This document shows, in pieces, positions 1 through 8,744 of a DNA stretch of 53,442 nucleotides (positions within the stretch are counted from its first letter, which is position 1; every line of letters begins with the position of its first letter). Source of the DNA: Legionella yabuuchiae (lineage in GTDB: Bacteria; Pseudomonadota; Gammaproteobacteria; Legionellales; Legionellaceae); NCBI RefSeq assembly GCF_900640115.1, contig NZ_CAAAIW010000022.1, forward strand, positions 1 to 53,442, in the 5' to 3' direction. The notes under the pieces were generated by a model that had not been told where the DNA came from, did no database searches, and was given only the letters and a program-made list of their open reading frames with translations. The translations under genes and the position numbers were made by a program.

Positions 1-98
1 TTTTCGCGCTCAGTTGCTTCTAATTTTCTCTTCATGTGCGCATTTGATCATACTAGATCCATGATTTCAATATTTTTTTTCGGATTTTGATTTCCGAT

Positions 99-272
99 GG
101 GTATATACCCGTAATCTTTCAAAATGCGTGATTTATGCTTTTTCTTTTTCGCCCTGCCGCATTTTAAAAAACTCGCAAGGGGATGAGCCATTACTCGCTT
201 TTTAAAATGCGGCAGGACAAAAAATAAAGGCGCCTAAAAACACGCATTTTGAAAGATTACGGGTATATACCC
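99..272. repeat. 174-bp palindromic (MITE-like) repeat element, copy A
   Basis: The element has perfect 32-bp terminal inverted repeats at 99-130 and 241-272, each beginning with the self-complementary 12-mer GGGTATATACCC. Inside it lies a second perfect 18-bp inverted repeat (153-170 and 199-216, arm CCTGCCGCATTTTAAAAA), so the whole element can fold into one long hairpin. It has no coding capacity. A nearly identical full copy lies at 47520-47687, a left-half copy follows directly (261-356), and a short terminal fragment lies near 48947. Size, terminal symmetry and dispersed copies suggest a MITE or REP-like non-autonomous element; no transposase is present in the window. Confidence 0.85.
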
Positions 273-356
273 GTGATCGTTTAACATGCGTGATTTATGC
301 GTTTTCTTTTTCGCCCTGCCGCATTTTAAAAAACTCACAATGGGATGAGCCATTAC
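261..356. repeat. Partial copy (left half) of the palindromic element, copy B
   Basis: Starting at the right terminal GGGTATATACCC of copy A, the sequence again follows the left half of the element in direct orientation (terminal region with several mismatches, then the CCCTGCCGCATTTTAAAAAA arm and a GGGATGAGCCATTAC loop), then loses similarity near 356. The two copies share one terminal repeat. It looks like a truncated or decayed tandem insertion. Confidence 0.75.
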
Positions 357-435
357 GCGACAGCGACTATATAAACTCAGTGCAATTCTCATTCAACTGG
401 CAGTAATGAGCACAGTAATTACTTCTTAGTTTCGC

Positions 436-579
436 TCAAAGGAGCATCAAAATGATTAAAATCAAAAGTAATAAGCCAATACCACCGGTAGGATAATAAC
501 CCCATCGTCGGCTATAGGGCCATGCGGGTAGTACTGCAATTAAAATAAGAATCAATAGGATTAAAAAAAGAAGGTCCAT
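436..579 (-). CDS. DUF3309 family small membrane protein
   Basis: This 47-residue frame is too short for most gene finders. It starts with ATG at 579 after an AAGGA Shine-Dalgarno sequence (spacing 6) and ends with TGA at 436-438. The product has two hydrophobic stretches (residues 3-18 and 34-47) around a central LPAWPYSRRWGYYPTGG segment, which is the hallmark of DUF3309 proteins: tiny two-helix membrane proteins, widespread in proteobacteria and of unknown function. It is divergent from the decayed gene that starts at 739. The family call rests on the central WPYS-RxWGYxPxGG pattern and on the length, which match the family well. Confidence 0.85.
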   Translation of the reverse strand: MDLLFLILLILILIAVLPAWPYSRRWGYYPTGGIGLLLLILIILMLL

Positions 580-738
580 GATATTTCCTTATCATTAATA
601 TCCCTGTAATTAATATATAGAACATTTGGCCATTTTTTACGAACTTTCCCGGGCAAATCAAGTTCATATTGAAAGCAAATTGATCGCTCTTTGCGGGGTA
701 TGGTAGACTCCGCAAAATTCTTTCAGGAGATAGGTAAG

Positions 739-1719
739 ATGACAGTGGTATCGATTTGGAGTTGGTTTACTGCACCCAATGTTCCTATTCCAACGGATGA
801 ACGTTCACGAGAAAATGCGATTAAGTTTCTTATGAATTCTGCAAAAAAAGCAGAGTAACAACAAAACGTTAAAGAAGCATTAAATACCTATGTAGAAGCA
901 CTTTCTCTTATTTCCAAAGAGAACCCAGAGCATTTTTCGCCTTATATTATTTCCTGTCGTCAACGTTTCTTAACGTTATTATCTACCCATTTGGATTCAT
1001 TTAGCGCCGAGGAATTATGTGACTATCGTCAGCGCCTTTTTCCACTTTCCAATCAATTGCGAAAGGTTATTTTACATCATAAACAAAAAAGACAATCCAA
1101 CTACGCGGGGTTGCAATCTTTAATCCATCTTTATAAAAAGCCGTTAAATCTTGTTTTAAATTGTGGCATAGGAGCCTTATTAGTTGGCTTAGGGTTTATT
1201 CCTTATTGACTGTTATGTACGTATTCATTAATTGTTGCAGATATTACGCTCACGTCGCTTTGCTTAATGATAAGTCTAGTGTCCCCTGCCGTTGGGGCTA
1301 CGTTGTTAAGTGCCTTATCCCCGCTGCTTTATTTTGCTTATGTGGGCGCTATCAATGTGATGGCAGGATTTGGTGCGGGTCTTGCGCTAGCGTCTTGTGT
1401 TTTCTTACCTTTAGCGGCACTAGCGATGGGAGTAGGCTTGGCAGCTTGGCTCATTGCTGACTATTATGCGCCTGAACCTACATTAGAATTTTCCAGTCAA
1501 AATCATAAGTGTTTATATCACGGGTTATTTCTCCAAGCTTACTTGGGCGAGGAAGACTCACTGGATAGGATTTCACAGTTTGAGCAGTTATTGATAGATG
1601 ATTACCAATCGCAACATAAGGAAGAAATTGAATTTGTTCTTCAATTGTTCGACCCTTCATTTGCCCAAGGAGTTTATGAAGTAGTTACAGAGCCTAGTGC
1701 TCAACAAATGAGTATGTAA
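739..1719 (+). pseudogene. Membrane protein gene broken by two in-frame stop codons
   Basis: One continuous frame of 327 codons (stop included) runs from ATG 739, which has a good CAGGAG ribosome site, to TAA 1717-1719. It is interrupted by TAA at 856-858 and TGA at 1207-1209. All three open pieces are in the same frame, so these are nonsense changes and not frameshifts. The conceptual product has a soluble helical N-terminal half, two or three hydrophobic segments (about residues 135-240) rich in Gly/Ala/Leu, and an acidic C-terminal tail. I do not recognise the family; it resembles the lineage-specific membrane or effector-like proteins of Legionella. Translation could restart internally (for example at 991 or 1267), but decay is the simplest reading. 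Confidence 0.75.
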
Positions 1720-1842
1720 CTTATCACAGTAATTGAGAACCAATGTATTGAATAGGATTTTTTCATGCGTAGGACTTGTGAATGATTTTAATTGCACTAG
1801 ACTAATGAGTCATTTCAGGAAAAATAACGATATGGAACTTCA

Positions 1843-2595
1843 ATGCTTGAATTTCTTGCGTTTGATATCATCATCATTAGCTTTTTACTTGAATTTTTAG
1901 ATATTTATGCCGGTATGGGATTTGGAATGATCACACCGGTATTAATCCTTTTGGGGTATCCACCCTTGGAAATTATTCCCCCTGTTTTGCTCTTGTCATG
2001 TTTATTTGGCTTATCGGCTGCTTTTTTTCATCATTGGTTTGAAAACGTTTCTTTCAGAGATCCCCTGATTCTTAAAATTGTCGGCACTACGATTCTGTTA
2101 GGTTTTTTTGGAATTGTTGTGGGGGTTGGAATGGCTGTTTTTATGCCGGTTAAGTTACTGGAATTATACATTGCGGTATTAATTGTTCTTCTTGGAGTTG
2201 TCGTCATTCTTCGCAGAGCTCCGATTCGGTTTTCCTGGTCAAGACTGGGCTTTGTGAGTCTCGTAGCAGGCTTTAATAAAGGGATGTCTGGGGGTGGGTA
2301 TGGTCCTATTTTAACCAGTGGACAAATATTATCTGGGATCTTAAACAAACAATCGGTAAGCATTACCGCCTTGGCGGAAGGCGTGGTCAGTTTGGTTGGT
2401 TTTTCAACTTATTTATTGCTTTCAACCGTTCAAATCAATTGGACGTTGGCAATCTCTATGTTGATAGGCGGCGGTTTTGCCGTTTTACCAGCGACCTATG
2501 TGGTAAAAATAAGCCATGTATATCATTTAAAAATGGTTATCGGATTAACCAGCATTATCTTGGGGATGGCCATGTTAATTCAAAAGCTGGTTTAA
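1843..2595 (+). CDS. TSUP (TauE/SafE) family membrane transporter
   Basis: The 250-residue product is almost entirely hydrophobic, with about seven to eight predicted membrane helices. It carries the internal two-fold arrangement and glycine-rich helix starts typical of the TauE/SafE (TSUP) family, for example GMGFGMITPVLILLG near residue 24 and FNKGMSGGGYGPILTSGQIL near residue 143. Family members export or import small sulfur-containing or other organic anions across the inner membrane; the substrate here cannot be read from sequence. A weak GGAA lies 6 bases before the ATG. The gene is probably monocistronic and converges on bamE with 1 base between their stops. Confidence 0.85.
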   Translation: MLEFLAFDIIIISFLLEFLDIYAGMGFGMITPVLILLGYPPLEIIPPVLLLSCLFGLSAAFFHHWFENVSFRDPLILKIVGTTILLGFFGIVVGVGMAVFMPVKLLELYIAVLIVLLGVVVILRRAPIRFSWSRLGFVSLVAGFNKGMSGGGYGPILTSGQILSGILNKQSVSITALAEGVVSLVGFSTYLLLSTVQINWTLAISMLIGGGFAVLPATYVVKISHVYHLKMVIGLTSIILGMAMLIQKLV

Positions 2596-2596
2596 C

Positions 2597-2911
2597 TTAT
2601 GGATGATGCTCAATACGAACTAACCTATCATTTTTGAAATACAAACTAACATTGCGAACTTCGCTTGCGATGTTCCCTTTTCGCCAAGTATAAGCATAAT
2701 CCCAGCGGTCGTTATTAAAAACAGGACTTAATAGACTAGTTCCCATTAAGATGGCTGCGTCTTGCTTGCTCATACCAATGTTTAAACGTTCTAGTTTCGA
2801 TTCCGGCAGCAGATTTCCTTGTTGCACAGGGCGTCGCTGAAAATCATAAGAAGCGCAGCTAGAAAGCACTAGAAAAGAAGTTAGTAAGATGAGAATGTTT
2901 CTTATTCGCAT
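2597..2911 (-). CDS. bamE: Outer membrane protein assembly factor BamE (SmpA/OmlA lipoprotein)
   Basis: Starting at the ATG at 2911, the 104-residue product begins with a lipoprotein signal peptide and lipobox (LVLSSC, lipidated Cys19). The BamE fold follows: the LNIGMSKQDAAILMGTS segment, then DRWDYAYTWRKG and VSLYFKNDRLVRI. BamE is the small lipoprotein subunit of the BAM complex that inserts beta-barrel proteins into the outer membrane. The open frame extends to an ATG at 2968, but that would put 19 charged or polar residues before the signal peptide, so the inner start is preferred. It is divergent from fur, the same arrangement as omlA-fur in pseudomonads, so the two promoters probably overlap. 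Confidence 0.93.
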   Translation of the reverse strand: MRIRNILILLTSFLVLSSCASYDFQRRPVQQGNLLPESKLERLNIGMSKQDAAILMGTSLLSPVFNNDRWDYAYTWRKGNIASEVRNVSLYFKNDRLVRIEHHP

Positions 2912-2992
2912 TTTTTTGCCTGTTTGGTAAAATTCGGCCATAATACCATGCAATTTTGAGAAATTCATCCTAAGCGTTATCGAGGGGGCACG

Positions 2993-3409
2993 GTGGAAGA
3001 AAGTCAGCAGCTTAAAGAAGCTGGATTAAAAATTACAATGCCGCGGTTGAAAGTACTGCAAATCCTTGAGCAATATCGCGATCATCATGTGAGTGCGGAA
3101 GACGTCTACAAAGCCTTGTTAGACATGGGGGAAGATGTTGGTTTGGCGACCGTCTATCGCGTTTTAAGTCAATTTGAAAGCGCAGGGCTTGTGAATCGTC
3201 ATAATTTTGAAGGCGGTTACTCAGTGTATGAGTTAAGTCAAGGTGAACATCATGATCATCTGGTTTGCGTCAAATGTGGGCGCGTTGAAGAGTTTGTCGA
3301 TGAAATTATTGAACAACGACAAGCCATGATCGCGGAACGTGCTCAATTTAAAATGACCGATCATGCACTTAATATTTATGGATTATGCGCCGATTGCCAG
3401 AAAAAATAA
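2993..3409 (+). CDS. fur: Ferric uptake regulator Fur
   Basis: The 138-residue product is full length for Fur: an N-terminal winged helix (LKITMPRLKVLQILEQ, then GLATVYRVLSQFESAGLV for DNA recognition), followed by the metal-binding and dimerisation domain with HHDHLVCVKCGRVEEF and a C-terminal CADCQKK giving the second CxxC. Fur represses iron-uptake genes when loaded with Fe(II). Translation starts at GTG 2993 with a strong GAGGGGG ribosome site; no ATG fits better. It is divergent from bamE with about 80 bases between the starts. I did not find an unambiguous Fur box by eye. Confidence 0.97.
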   Translation: MEESQQLKEAGLKITMPRLKVLQILEQYRDHHVSAEDVYKALLDMGEDVGLATVYRVLSQFESAGLVNRHNFEGGYSVYELSQGEHHDHLVCVKCGRVEEFVDEIIEQRQAMIAERAQFKMTDHALNIYGLCADCQKK

Positions 3410-3410
3410 G

Positions 3411-3815
3411 TTAAGCTTCTAATTTAGCGGGGAGCGATTGAGCTTGTTTGATCCAGCTTTCGACATTAGGCTCACCGGGTAGTGCACGAACTAATTGCGC
3501 CTGTTCATTTTGCTCCTGCATGAGCATCAATAATTTTTCAGGCTTATATAAAGCCAAGTCTTGTACAGAGCTTACTCCACAATGAATCAAAAGCTCGGCA
3601 TATTCTTCCCCAATGCCATTAATTCTTGATAAATCAGCTTGTTGAGTCCATTTGAGGATGAGTTTGGAGTTTATCCCAGTTTCTTTAGCCAATTGCTGGC
3701 GCTCATTGGGTTGGCCGCAGGCTTCAAGTAATTGATCTTGGTCTTCAATGCCAGCGTCATGTAGCAATGCGATAAATTTTACACCGATTCCTTCCATTTG
3801 CGATAACTTACACAT
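3411..3815 (-). CDS. DUF4332 domain protein with helix-hairpin-helix-like repeats
   Basis: The 134-residue product contains two helix-hairpin-helix-like motifs: MEGIGVKFIALLHDAGIED near residue 7 and INGIGEEYAELLIHCGVSS near residue 64. Each is followed by a D-[QL]-LLE/ALYKPEKL helix, as in DUF4332 proteins. These motifs usually bind DNA backbone or act as protein-protein modules; the molecular role is unknown. GGAG lies 5 bases before the ATG. The gene converges on fur with a 1-base gap. It shares strand with the downstream end of the amidoligase operon but is separated from it by 150 bases, so it is probably a separate unit. Confidence 0.75.
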   Translation of the reverse strand: MCKLSQMEGIGVKFIALLHDAGIEDQDQLLEACGQPNERQQLAKETGINSKLILKWTQQADLSRINGIGEEYAELLIHCGVSSVQDLALYKPEKLLMLMQEQNEQAQLVRALPGEPNVESWIKQAQSLPAKLEA

Positions 3816-3966
3816 CTTCGCTCCATCAAATTACCTAGGCGCTGTATTAAGTATACACTCGATTAGCGTCGTTTTGTTCTAAAAACAAACAATTTTATTT
3901 AAAAATGCATTAGCAGGTTAAAAGCCCTTGCTAGCGAGGTTATCCTATTTGGTGTTGTAACAAGAG

Positions 3967-4671
3967 TTATATAATCTCCAATAATTGACCTAAACTGTCG
4001 CTTAACGTCGAATAGAGGGCTTGGATAGAATCTTTATCGCCTACCAGTGCCTGATTACATTCTACTTCTATTCCTAGATAATCGTGTTCTGAATGTTTTT
4101 TGCGCAGCGCCGCTGTAAATCCATCACTTGAGCCAGTATAAGGGTAATTTAATCGGATGCGATAAGGTGGAGCATGCTTGAGCATTAAATTTTGCCAAAT
4201 GCGGCACACTTCTTTTTCTCCATGTCGCCTTGAGTCATACAATAAAGCGATGGCAGCCTTGCGGGTAACCCCAGCTAGCTCGGGGGTAAAGGTGTGAATG
4301 GACAAGTGTAATACTTGTTTACCATCATCAATATGACGCTGTATGGTGCCAGTGACTTGATCGCGATAAGGGTGGTAATAAGTTTCGATAATTTGTTTTT
4401 TTTGCTCTTTTGTCAGGGGCTTAGTGAACTCTGAAAAACAGTTGGGATGAGTTAAGCTGCGATTACAATCAATCAACAAGCGGGTAATGGTGGTATTGGA
4501 ACAGTCGCAATCAAACACGGAATGAAGATGATTTGCGATCCCTAAAGCGCCTATATCCCAGGCTCGATGCGTTTCTAAGATTTCTTCATGACCTGCAAAA
4601 AGATGTTGGTAAGGTTCGGGAACCTCATGACCTCCATGCTCACAGCTTAAGACCAAAACAGTGGGTTTCAT
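3967..4671 (-). CDS. N-formylglutamate amidohydrolase family protein
   Basis: The 234-residue product shows the family signatures: VLVLSCEHGGHEVPEPY at the N-terminus (metal-binding EHGG), ETHRAWDIGALGIA near residue 33, TRLLIDCNRS near residue 63, HLSIHTFTPEL near residue 122 and a C-terminal GIEVECNQ. The family comprises zinc-dependent hydrolases of N-formylglutamate and related amides. It is the last gene of a four-gene minus-strand set with a C39-like peptidase and two unrelated amide-bond ligases, 36 bases after the GCS2-like gene. In that setting it more likely trims or releases an amide-linked product than takes part in histidine degradation; no hut genes are nearby. Confidence 0.87.
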   Translation of the reverse strand: MKPTVLVLSCEHGGHEVPEPYQHLFAGHEEILETHRAWDIGALGIANHLHSVFDCDCSNTTITRLLIDCNRSLTHPNCFSEFTKPLTKEQKKQIIETYYHPYRDQVTGTIQRHIDDGKQVLHLSIHTFTPELAGVTRKAAIALLYDSRRHGEKEVCRIWQNLMLKHAPPYRIRLNYPYTGSSDGFTAALRKKHSEHDYLGIEVECNQALVGDKDSIQALYSTLSDSLGQLLEII

Positions 4672-4707
4672 TTAATTTTACCTGCTTTCTATCGTTATGA
4701 GTGTTTC

Positions 4708-5928
4708 CTAGGCGCTGAACATCTTATTTTCAATTAGGCAATGGCCCAACTGGCGATAGACCTGTGTTAATGTTTCTTGATTAACGTTCATTTGACAGGC
4801 GCGTAACATTCGCTCACTAAGATTACCATGGCTTAAAATATGTTCTAATGCAAGTTGACTGCTTAAGTCGAGCTCTGTACTGACACGCTCGATGAGCATC
4901 GACCAGACCTCGCTTAAATTCATCCTTCGACGAGGCAATTGCCATTGTTCTAATAATTGTAAGTCATCAACTTGAACGGATAACCCATGTTTTAGCGCAG
5001 CATCATATACCGATTTTAAGGGTTGGCTTGAGTATGGTTTTTCCAAATAAAGGTCTGAATTTTGATGCCAGTATTTAAGAATAGCATGTATAGCGTGTGC
5101 AATGGCTATATCTGCATCAACGCATTCCTGGGAGTCAATGATGCGAATTTCAACACACATGCTTTCAAATTTAGCAATTGCGCCCCTTGAGTTCAACCAT
5201 TCGTATTGTAAAATTCCCTTAGGATCAAACGATCGGATATCTTCATACATCGGTTTTAAGATTTCCGCTTCATATTGCGCTTTTGAAGTTATGAATTCTG
5301 GAATGATGTCGCCGCTGATGGAAGGAATACGGCGTTGATTACGGCCATAAAAATCAAGCCTGGAATCAAGCAGCCCTGTGGGTTTGCCATCCAGAAAAGG
5401 GGTGCTGGCCGCTAATGCCGGGATTATGGGTAACAAGAGACGAACGGCATTGTGTAACTCGGCAAATTCTTCATCGTTAGAAAATGGCAGGTTGACATGC
5501 ATGCTTTGTAAGTTTGCCCAGCCGTGACCTTGGCAATTAAATATCTCATCATATTGTTGATAAATGCTTTTATCCCCATGAGGCCAGCGGTGGGTTTCTA
5601 ATAACGGATCCATCCAAGGGTGCGCCCCTGTGGGCAAAAATTGCAAATTTAATTCTTGAAGACGGGGCTGTAGCTCTAAAATCGTTTGTTGAAAATGCCT
5701 TGCAATGGGTTGGGAGGGGGCTTTAGGGCCATGATTTTTTAATTCAAGCACATGCATTACCAATTCATTGCTGGCAGCAATCTCGCCTAAAGGCACTTCA
5801 TTGACTAATTCGCCGGCCAGCATATGAAGAATGACATCACTTTTGGGCTGAACGGCCAAGGTATCTCGGTCGACAAGCATGTATTCAATTTCGATGCCTA
5901 ACACTGAAAAAATAGGATAACTAGACAT
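4708..5928 (-). CDS. Carboxylate-amine ligase / glutamate-cysteine ligase-like (GCS2 family)
   Basis: The product starts SVLGIEIEYMLVDRDTLAV, the characteristic GxExE-like beginning of the GCS2 family, and continues with SNELVMHVLELKNHGP, LQSMHVNLPF near residue 150 and SMCVEIRIIDSQEC near residue 255. These belong to the glutamine-synthetase-like catalytic fold that forms ATP-dependent amide bonds with glutamate-like carboxylates. I place the start at ATG 5928, where AGGA has a 9-base spacing; ATG 5934 is possible. The start overlaps the end of the RimK-like gene by 8 bases, indicating translational coupling. The partner set argues for a dedicated peptide or amide conjugation pathway and not for glutathione synthesis. 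Confidence 0.85.
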   Translation of the reverse strand: MSSYPIFSVLGIEIEYMLVDRDTLAVQPKSDVILHMLAGELVNEVPLGEIAASNELVMHVLELKNHGPKAPSQPIARHFQQTILELQPRLQELNLQFLPTGAHPWMDPLLETHRWPHGDKSIYQQYDEIFNCQGHGWANLQSMHVNLPFSNDEEFAELHNAVRLLLPIIPALAASTPFLDGKPTGLLDSRLDFYGRNQRRIPSISGDIIPEFITSKAQYEAEILKPMYEDIRSFDPKGILQYEWLNSRGAIAKFESMCVEIRIIDSQECVDADIAIAHAIHAILKYWHQNSDLYLEKPYSSQPLKSVYDAALKHGLSVQVDDLQLLEQWQLPRRRMNLSEVWSMLIERVSTELDLSSQLALEHILSHGNLSERMLRACQMNVNQETLTQVYRQLGHCLIENKMFSA

Positions 5929-7375
5929 AACCATGTTTCCTGCGGATGCGTTGTAAAAATACACTCATGATCTTTTGATATAAAGCTTCACCCATGACTT
6001 GATCTTCGACGCCAAAATCAATGTTTGGGTTATCATTGACCTCAATCACATAGTGCTTGTCTTTAACGCTTTTGATATCGACACCATATAAGCTGTCACC
6101 AATCAATTTGGTGGCTTTCAACGCGGTTTTGATTACCCCTTCAGGAACTTTGTCCAGTGGGATGGTATCAAACCCGCCTTCGATTTCTTCAACGGTGGAA
6201 TTCCAATTATAAATCTGCCAATGATCTTTAGCCATATAGTATCGACAAGCATATAAAGGCTGATTATCCAAGACGCCGATTCGCCAATCAAATTTGGTCG
6301 GAATAAAGGGTTGGATCAAAATAAGATCGGAGGTTTTTAAAAATTGGGCCAGCGATTTTTGCAGTGATTTTTCATCTTCAATTTTAATAACACCATGAGA
6401 GAACGCGCTGTCTGGTTTTTTCAAAACGCAGGGGAACTTGATTGTAGGTAGTTCGGTATCGTATTTGCTGATGAATAATGTGTCAGGGGTTAATATTTGA
6501 TGACTGCGCATCAGCTCTGCCAGATAAACTTTGTTGGTGCATTTGACAATAGATTGTGGGTCATCAATGACCACCAGATTTTCCTGCGCCGCGCGGCGGG
6601 CAAAGCGATAGGTATAGTGATCAACTGCGGTGGTGGCTCGAATGAAGAGCGCGTCATATTCGGCAATTGATTTGCTGTCATTTTTGTCAATTAGATCGAT
6701 ATTGAGCCCCATCGACTCTCCAATGCTGGCAAAGGCTTCGATTGCTTTTTGATTCGAGGGTGCATTTTCCTCGGTAGGATCCACTAGAATTGCCAAATCA
6801 TGATAACGTTGTTTTCTTCGCCATTGATGAAAACGTTTCTTCGCAAAATAGGCTTCTGCGCATTCACGCATGAACTCATAATGATTGGGTGGTACGTCAG
6901 CCATGGATAAGGGGGTGACCTTTTTGATGCACCAGTGCTTTTTCTTTTCTAATTCAAATCGAATTAAGGGCAACGGAAACAGGCCATGTAACTTTTTGGC
7001 TAAGGCTGAGTGGCGCTTTGCCATGTTTTGCCCAAAATATAGGCTAAAGATAAATTCTTGGGCTTTAATATTTTGCAAGCTATGCTGAATTTCTTCGTCA
7101 ATTTCTTGTGAAATTTGTTTGCTGAGACTGGTGTTTAATACATCTTGAATATTCAATACTGAGGGAATGGTTTTATGATCACGCGCATGCGCTAATAAGG
7201 ATACATAATAACCAATCGTTTGATAGTTATACGACTTGCAAAGATTAATAATCCGCATCGACTTATTTTGGTAATACGCTTCATTGGATAAATAATCAAA
7301 AGCATGAACAACTGGAGTGGATGGCCCCATGAATTCCCAGCTCTGAGGATCATCAGTTACCAACACGGTCTGCAT
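5921..7375 (-). CDS. RimK-like ATP-grasp amide ligase with N-terminal extension
   Basis: The product is about 484 residues. The N-terminal ~190 residues are a family-specific domain beginning MQTVLVTDDPQSWEF. The C-terminal half is an ATP-grasp ligase: AEYDALFIRATTAVDH, VVIDDPQSIVKCTNKVYLAE, PCVLKKPDSAFSHGVIK, LIQPFIPTKFDWRIGVLD and the metal-binding VIEVNDNPNID near the C-terminus. ATP-grasp RimK relatives add amino acids, usually glutamate, to a carboxylate on a peptide or protein. The chosen start, ATG 7375, has AAAGG upstream; a GTG at 7387 is also open but lies on that ribosome site. The gene overlaps both neighbours, so the operon is tightly coupled. The substrate is unknown. Confidence 0.88.
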   Translation of the reverse strand: MQTVLVTDDPQSWEFMGPSTPVVHAFDYLSNEAYYQNKSMRIINLCKSYNYQTIGYYVSLLAHARDHKTIPSVLNIQDVLNTSLSKQISQEIDEEIQHSLQNIKAQEFIFSLYFGQNMAKRHSALAKKLHGLFPLPLIRFELEKKKHWCIKKVTPLSMADVPPNHYEFMRECAEAYFAKKRFHQWRRKQRYHDLAILVDPTEENAPSNQKAIEAFASIGESMGLNIDLIDKNDSKSIAEYDALFIRATTAVDHYTYRFARRAAQENLVVIDDPQSIVKCTNKVYLAELMRSHQILTPDTLFISKYDTELPTIKFPCVLKKPDSAFSHGVIKIEDEKSLQKSLAQFLKTSDLILIQPFIPTKFDWRIGVLDNQPLYACRYYMAKDHWQIYNWNSTVEEIEGGFDTIPLDKVPEGVIKTALKATKLIGDSLYGVDIKSVKDKHYVIEVNDNPNIDFGVEDQVMGEALYQKIMSVFLQRIRRKHGYV

Positions 7376-8096
7376 AATTTTTATCACCTTTGGGTTGGAT
7401 TATGAGTAAATTTGCATCATAGGTTAAAACGCCAAGCATAATCGCATTGATTAGGCGATTACTACTGACTTTGTAATAATTATTATGGGAGAGAGGATTT
7501 TCTCGATGTGGATCGGCCACAATGATGTGGCGCTTGCTCTCATCATATCCACAAAGCACAACAAAATGGCCGCAGGGGGTTCCACGCACGTCATCATAGT
7601 GCGCCACGCCGTCTGTGGTATAGATTTCTCGTGGACTGCGATACAAATAAGTTGCGCTCAATCCGGTTAAGATGGGGATGTTCTGCGAAAAATAGTCTTT
7701 AAGCAAATTAACATTAATGGTTGTGAATCGAACCGTTCCGCCCATTTCCAAAAATTGTTGATACGCAATACTGGATTGAATAATATCTTTATCCCACTTA
7801 TGTTTCATTTGCGCATCAAGCTTTGAGATTAGGATATCGCTTGGTACTTCGTCATTTTTAAACCAGGTTGGGTCAAATATATCTAAATTATTAATGTAGA
7901 TCGTGGTTTCAAACCCTTTGGCTAAGGCATGCTTGCCCAGCAAAGGAGCGAGTGTCCCGCCTGATAACGAGCGCTCAACATCGACAATCACTTGTTCTAG
8001 GCTTATTTTTAGGCCCAGATATTGATAAATCGCATGTAAGCAGGTTGGTCCACAGGTTTCATCGTCAGGTTGTGTGTTAATTTTAAGATTAATCAT
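7353..8096 (-). CDS. C39-like cysteine peptidase family protein
   Basis: The 247-residue cytoplasmic protein has a C39-type active site: DDETCGPTCL (catalytic Cys15), CGHFVVLCGY (His177) and VADPHRENP (Asp195). C39-like papain-fold peptidases cut peptides, often at double-glycine leaders. No signal peptide, membrane helix or ABC domain is present, unlike bacteriocin transporters. It is the first gene of the C39 / RimK / GCS2 / N-formylglutamate-amidohydrolase operon and overlaps the next gene. Its proposed role, processing or reversing a peptide conjugate made by the two ligases, is inferred only from the neighbourhood. In some bacteria this peptidase is fused to an acetyltransferase domain; here it is not. 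Confidence 0.82.
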   Translation of the reverse strand: MINLKINTQPDDETCGPTCLHAIYQYLGLKISLEQVIVDVERSLSGGTLAPLLGKHALAKGFETTIYINNLDIFDPTWFKNDEVPSDILISKLDAQMKHKWDKDIIQSSIAYQQFLEMGGTVRFTTINVNLLKDYFSQNIPILTGLSATYLYRSPREIYTTDGVAHYDDVRGTPCGHFVVLCGYDESKRHIIVADPHRENPLSHNNYYKVSSNRLINAIMLGVLTYDANLLIIQPKGDKNYADRVGN

Positions 8097-8267
8097 GAGT
8101 TAGCATTCGCAATAGCGGTTAGTACGAGAAATTGGCGCACCACACTTACATTATTTTAAGTTAGAATGCCTGATAGGGTTTGTCAATTGCCGAATTGGTT
8201 TAGGTAAGTCTCTTGGTGACAGTTTTCTTGTCACGGACAGACTTGGCATAGACTCCCGTGTTTTCTT

Positions 8268-8744
8268 CTAAATAACCTTTAAAGAAAGTTCAAGTACAAA
8301 ATGAGCGACTTCTTGAGCCTGCTCGGGATGATCATAGTGTGTATAGGCCGTCACCTTGATGGGCTTATTGATTCGTTCGCCCGATTGTTTGGATGCTTCA
8401 ATCATCGATTTGACCGTGTCGCCCATCGTACTAACAAAATAAACATCCGATTCCGGGCGACTTAAAAAATTGGCTTGGAACGATTTAAACACCAGGGACG
8501 CTTTGACCTTTGCGGATTCCGCATGATAAAACCCGTGCAATCCTCCTGCAATGTCAGCGCCAACAGCCAACGCGCCGAAGTACATCGAATTAAGATGGTT
8601 TTTAGTTCGCCTGGTTAGAGGAAGCTTAACAACAATTTCTGTATGGGATAAATGAACTAATCGGGGCCTGGTATACCCTATCATGGGGACTTTAAAACGT
8701 CCAAAAACCCACACGAACAATTTAAATCGTGTTAGAGCCTTCAC
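8268..8744 (-). CDS. DUF4442 hot-dog-fold thioesterase-like protein
   Basis: The 158-residue product matches the DUF4442 branch of hot-dog-fold proteins (PaaI/YiiD-like thioesterases): RLVHLSHTEIVVKLPLTRRTK, then NHLNSMYFGALAVGADIAGGLHGF at the position of the active-site helix, and KASLVFKSFQANFLSRPESD in the following strands. Such proteins hydrolyse acyl-CoA or related thioesters; the substrate is unknown. The ATG overlaps the stop of the upstream BON-domain gene by 4 bases, so the two are almost certainly co-transcribed. Confidence 0.82.
   Translation of the reverse strand: MKALTRFKLFVWVFGRFKVPMIGYTRPRLVHLSHTEIVVKLPLTRRTKNHLNSMYFGALAVGADIAGGLHGFYHAESAKVKASLVFKSFQANFLSRPESDVYFVSTMGDTVKSMIEASKQSGERINKPIKVTAYTHYDHPEQAQEVAHFVLELSLKVI

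Noticed and set aside
1..35. A minus-strand frame starting with ATG near 35 (MKRKLEATERE) and open to the window edge
   Set aside because: Only about 11 codons are visible, with no ribosome site, so it cannot be supported as a gene.
8216..8234. GTGACA / TGTCAC inverted repeat downstream of the DUF4442 gene
   Set aside because: The stem is only 6 bp and lacks a T tract, so it is not supportable as a terminator or operator.
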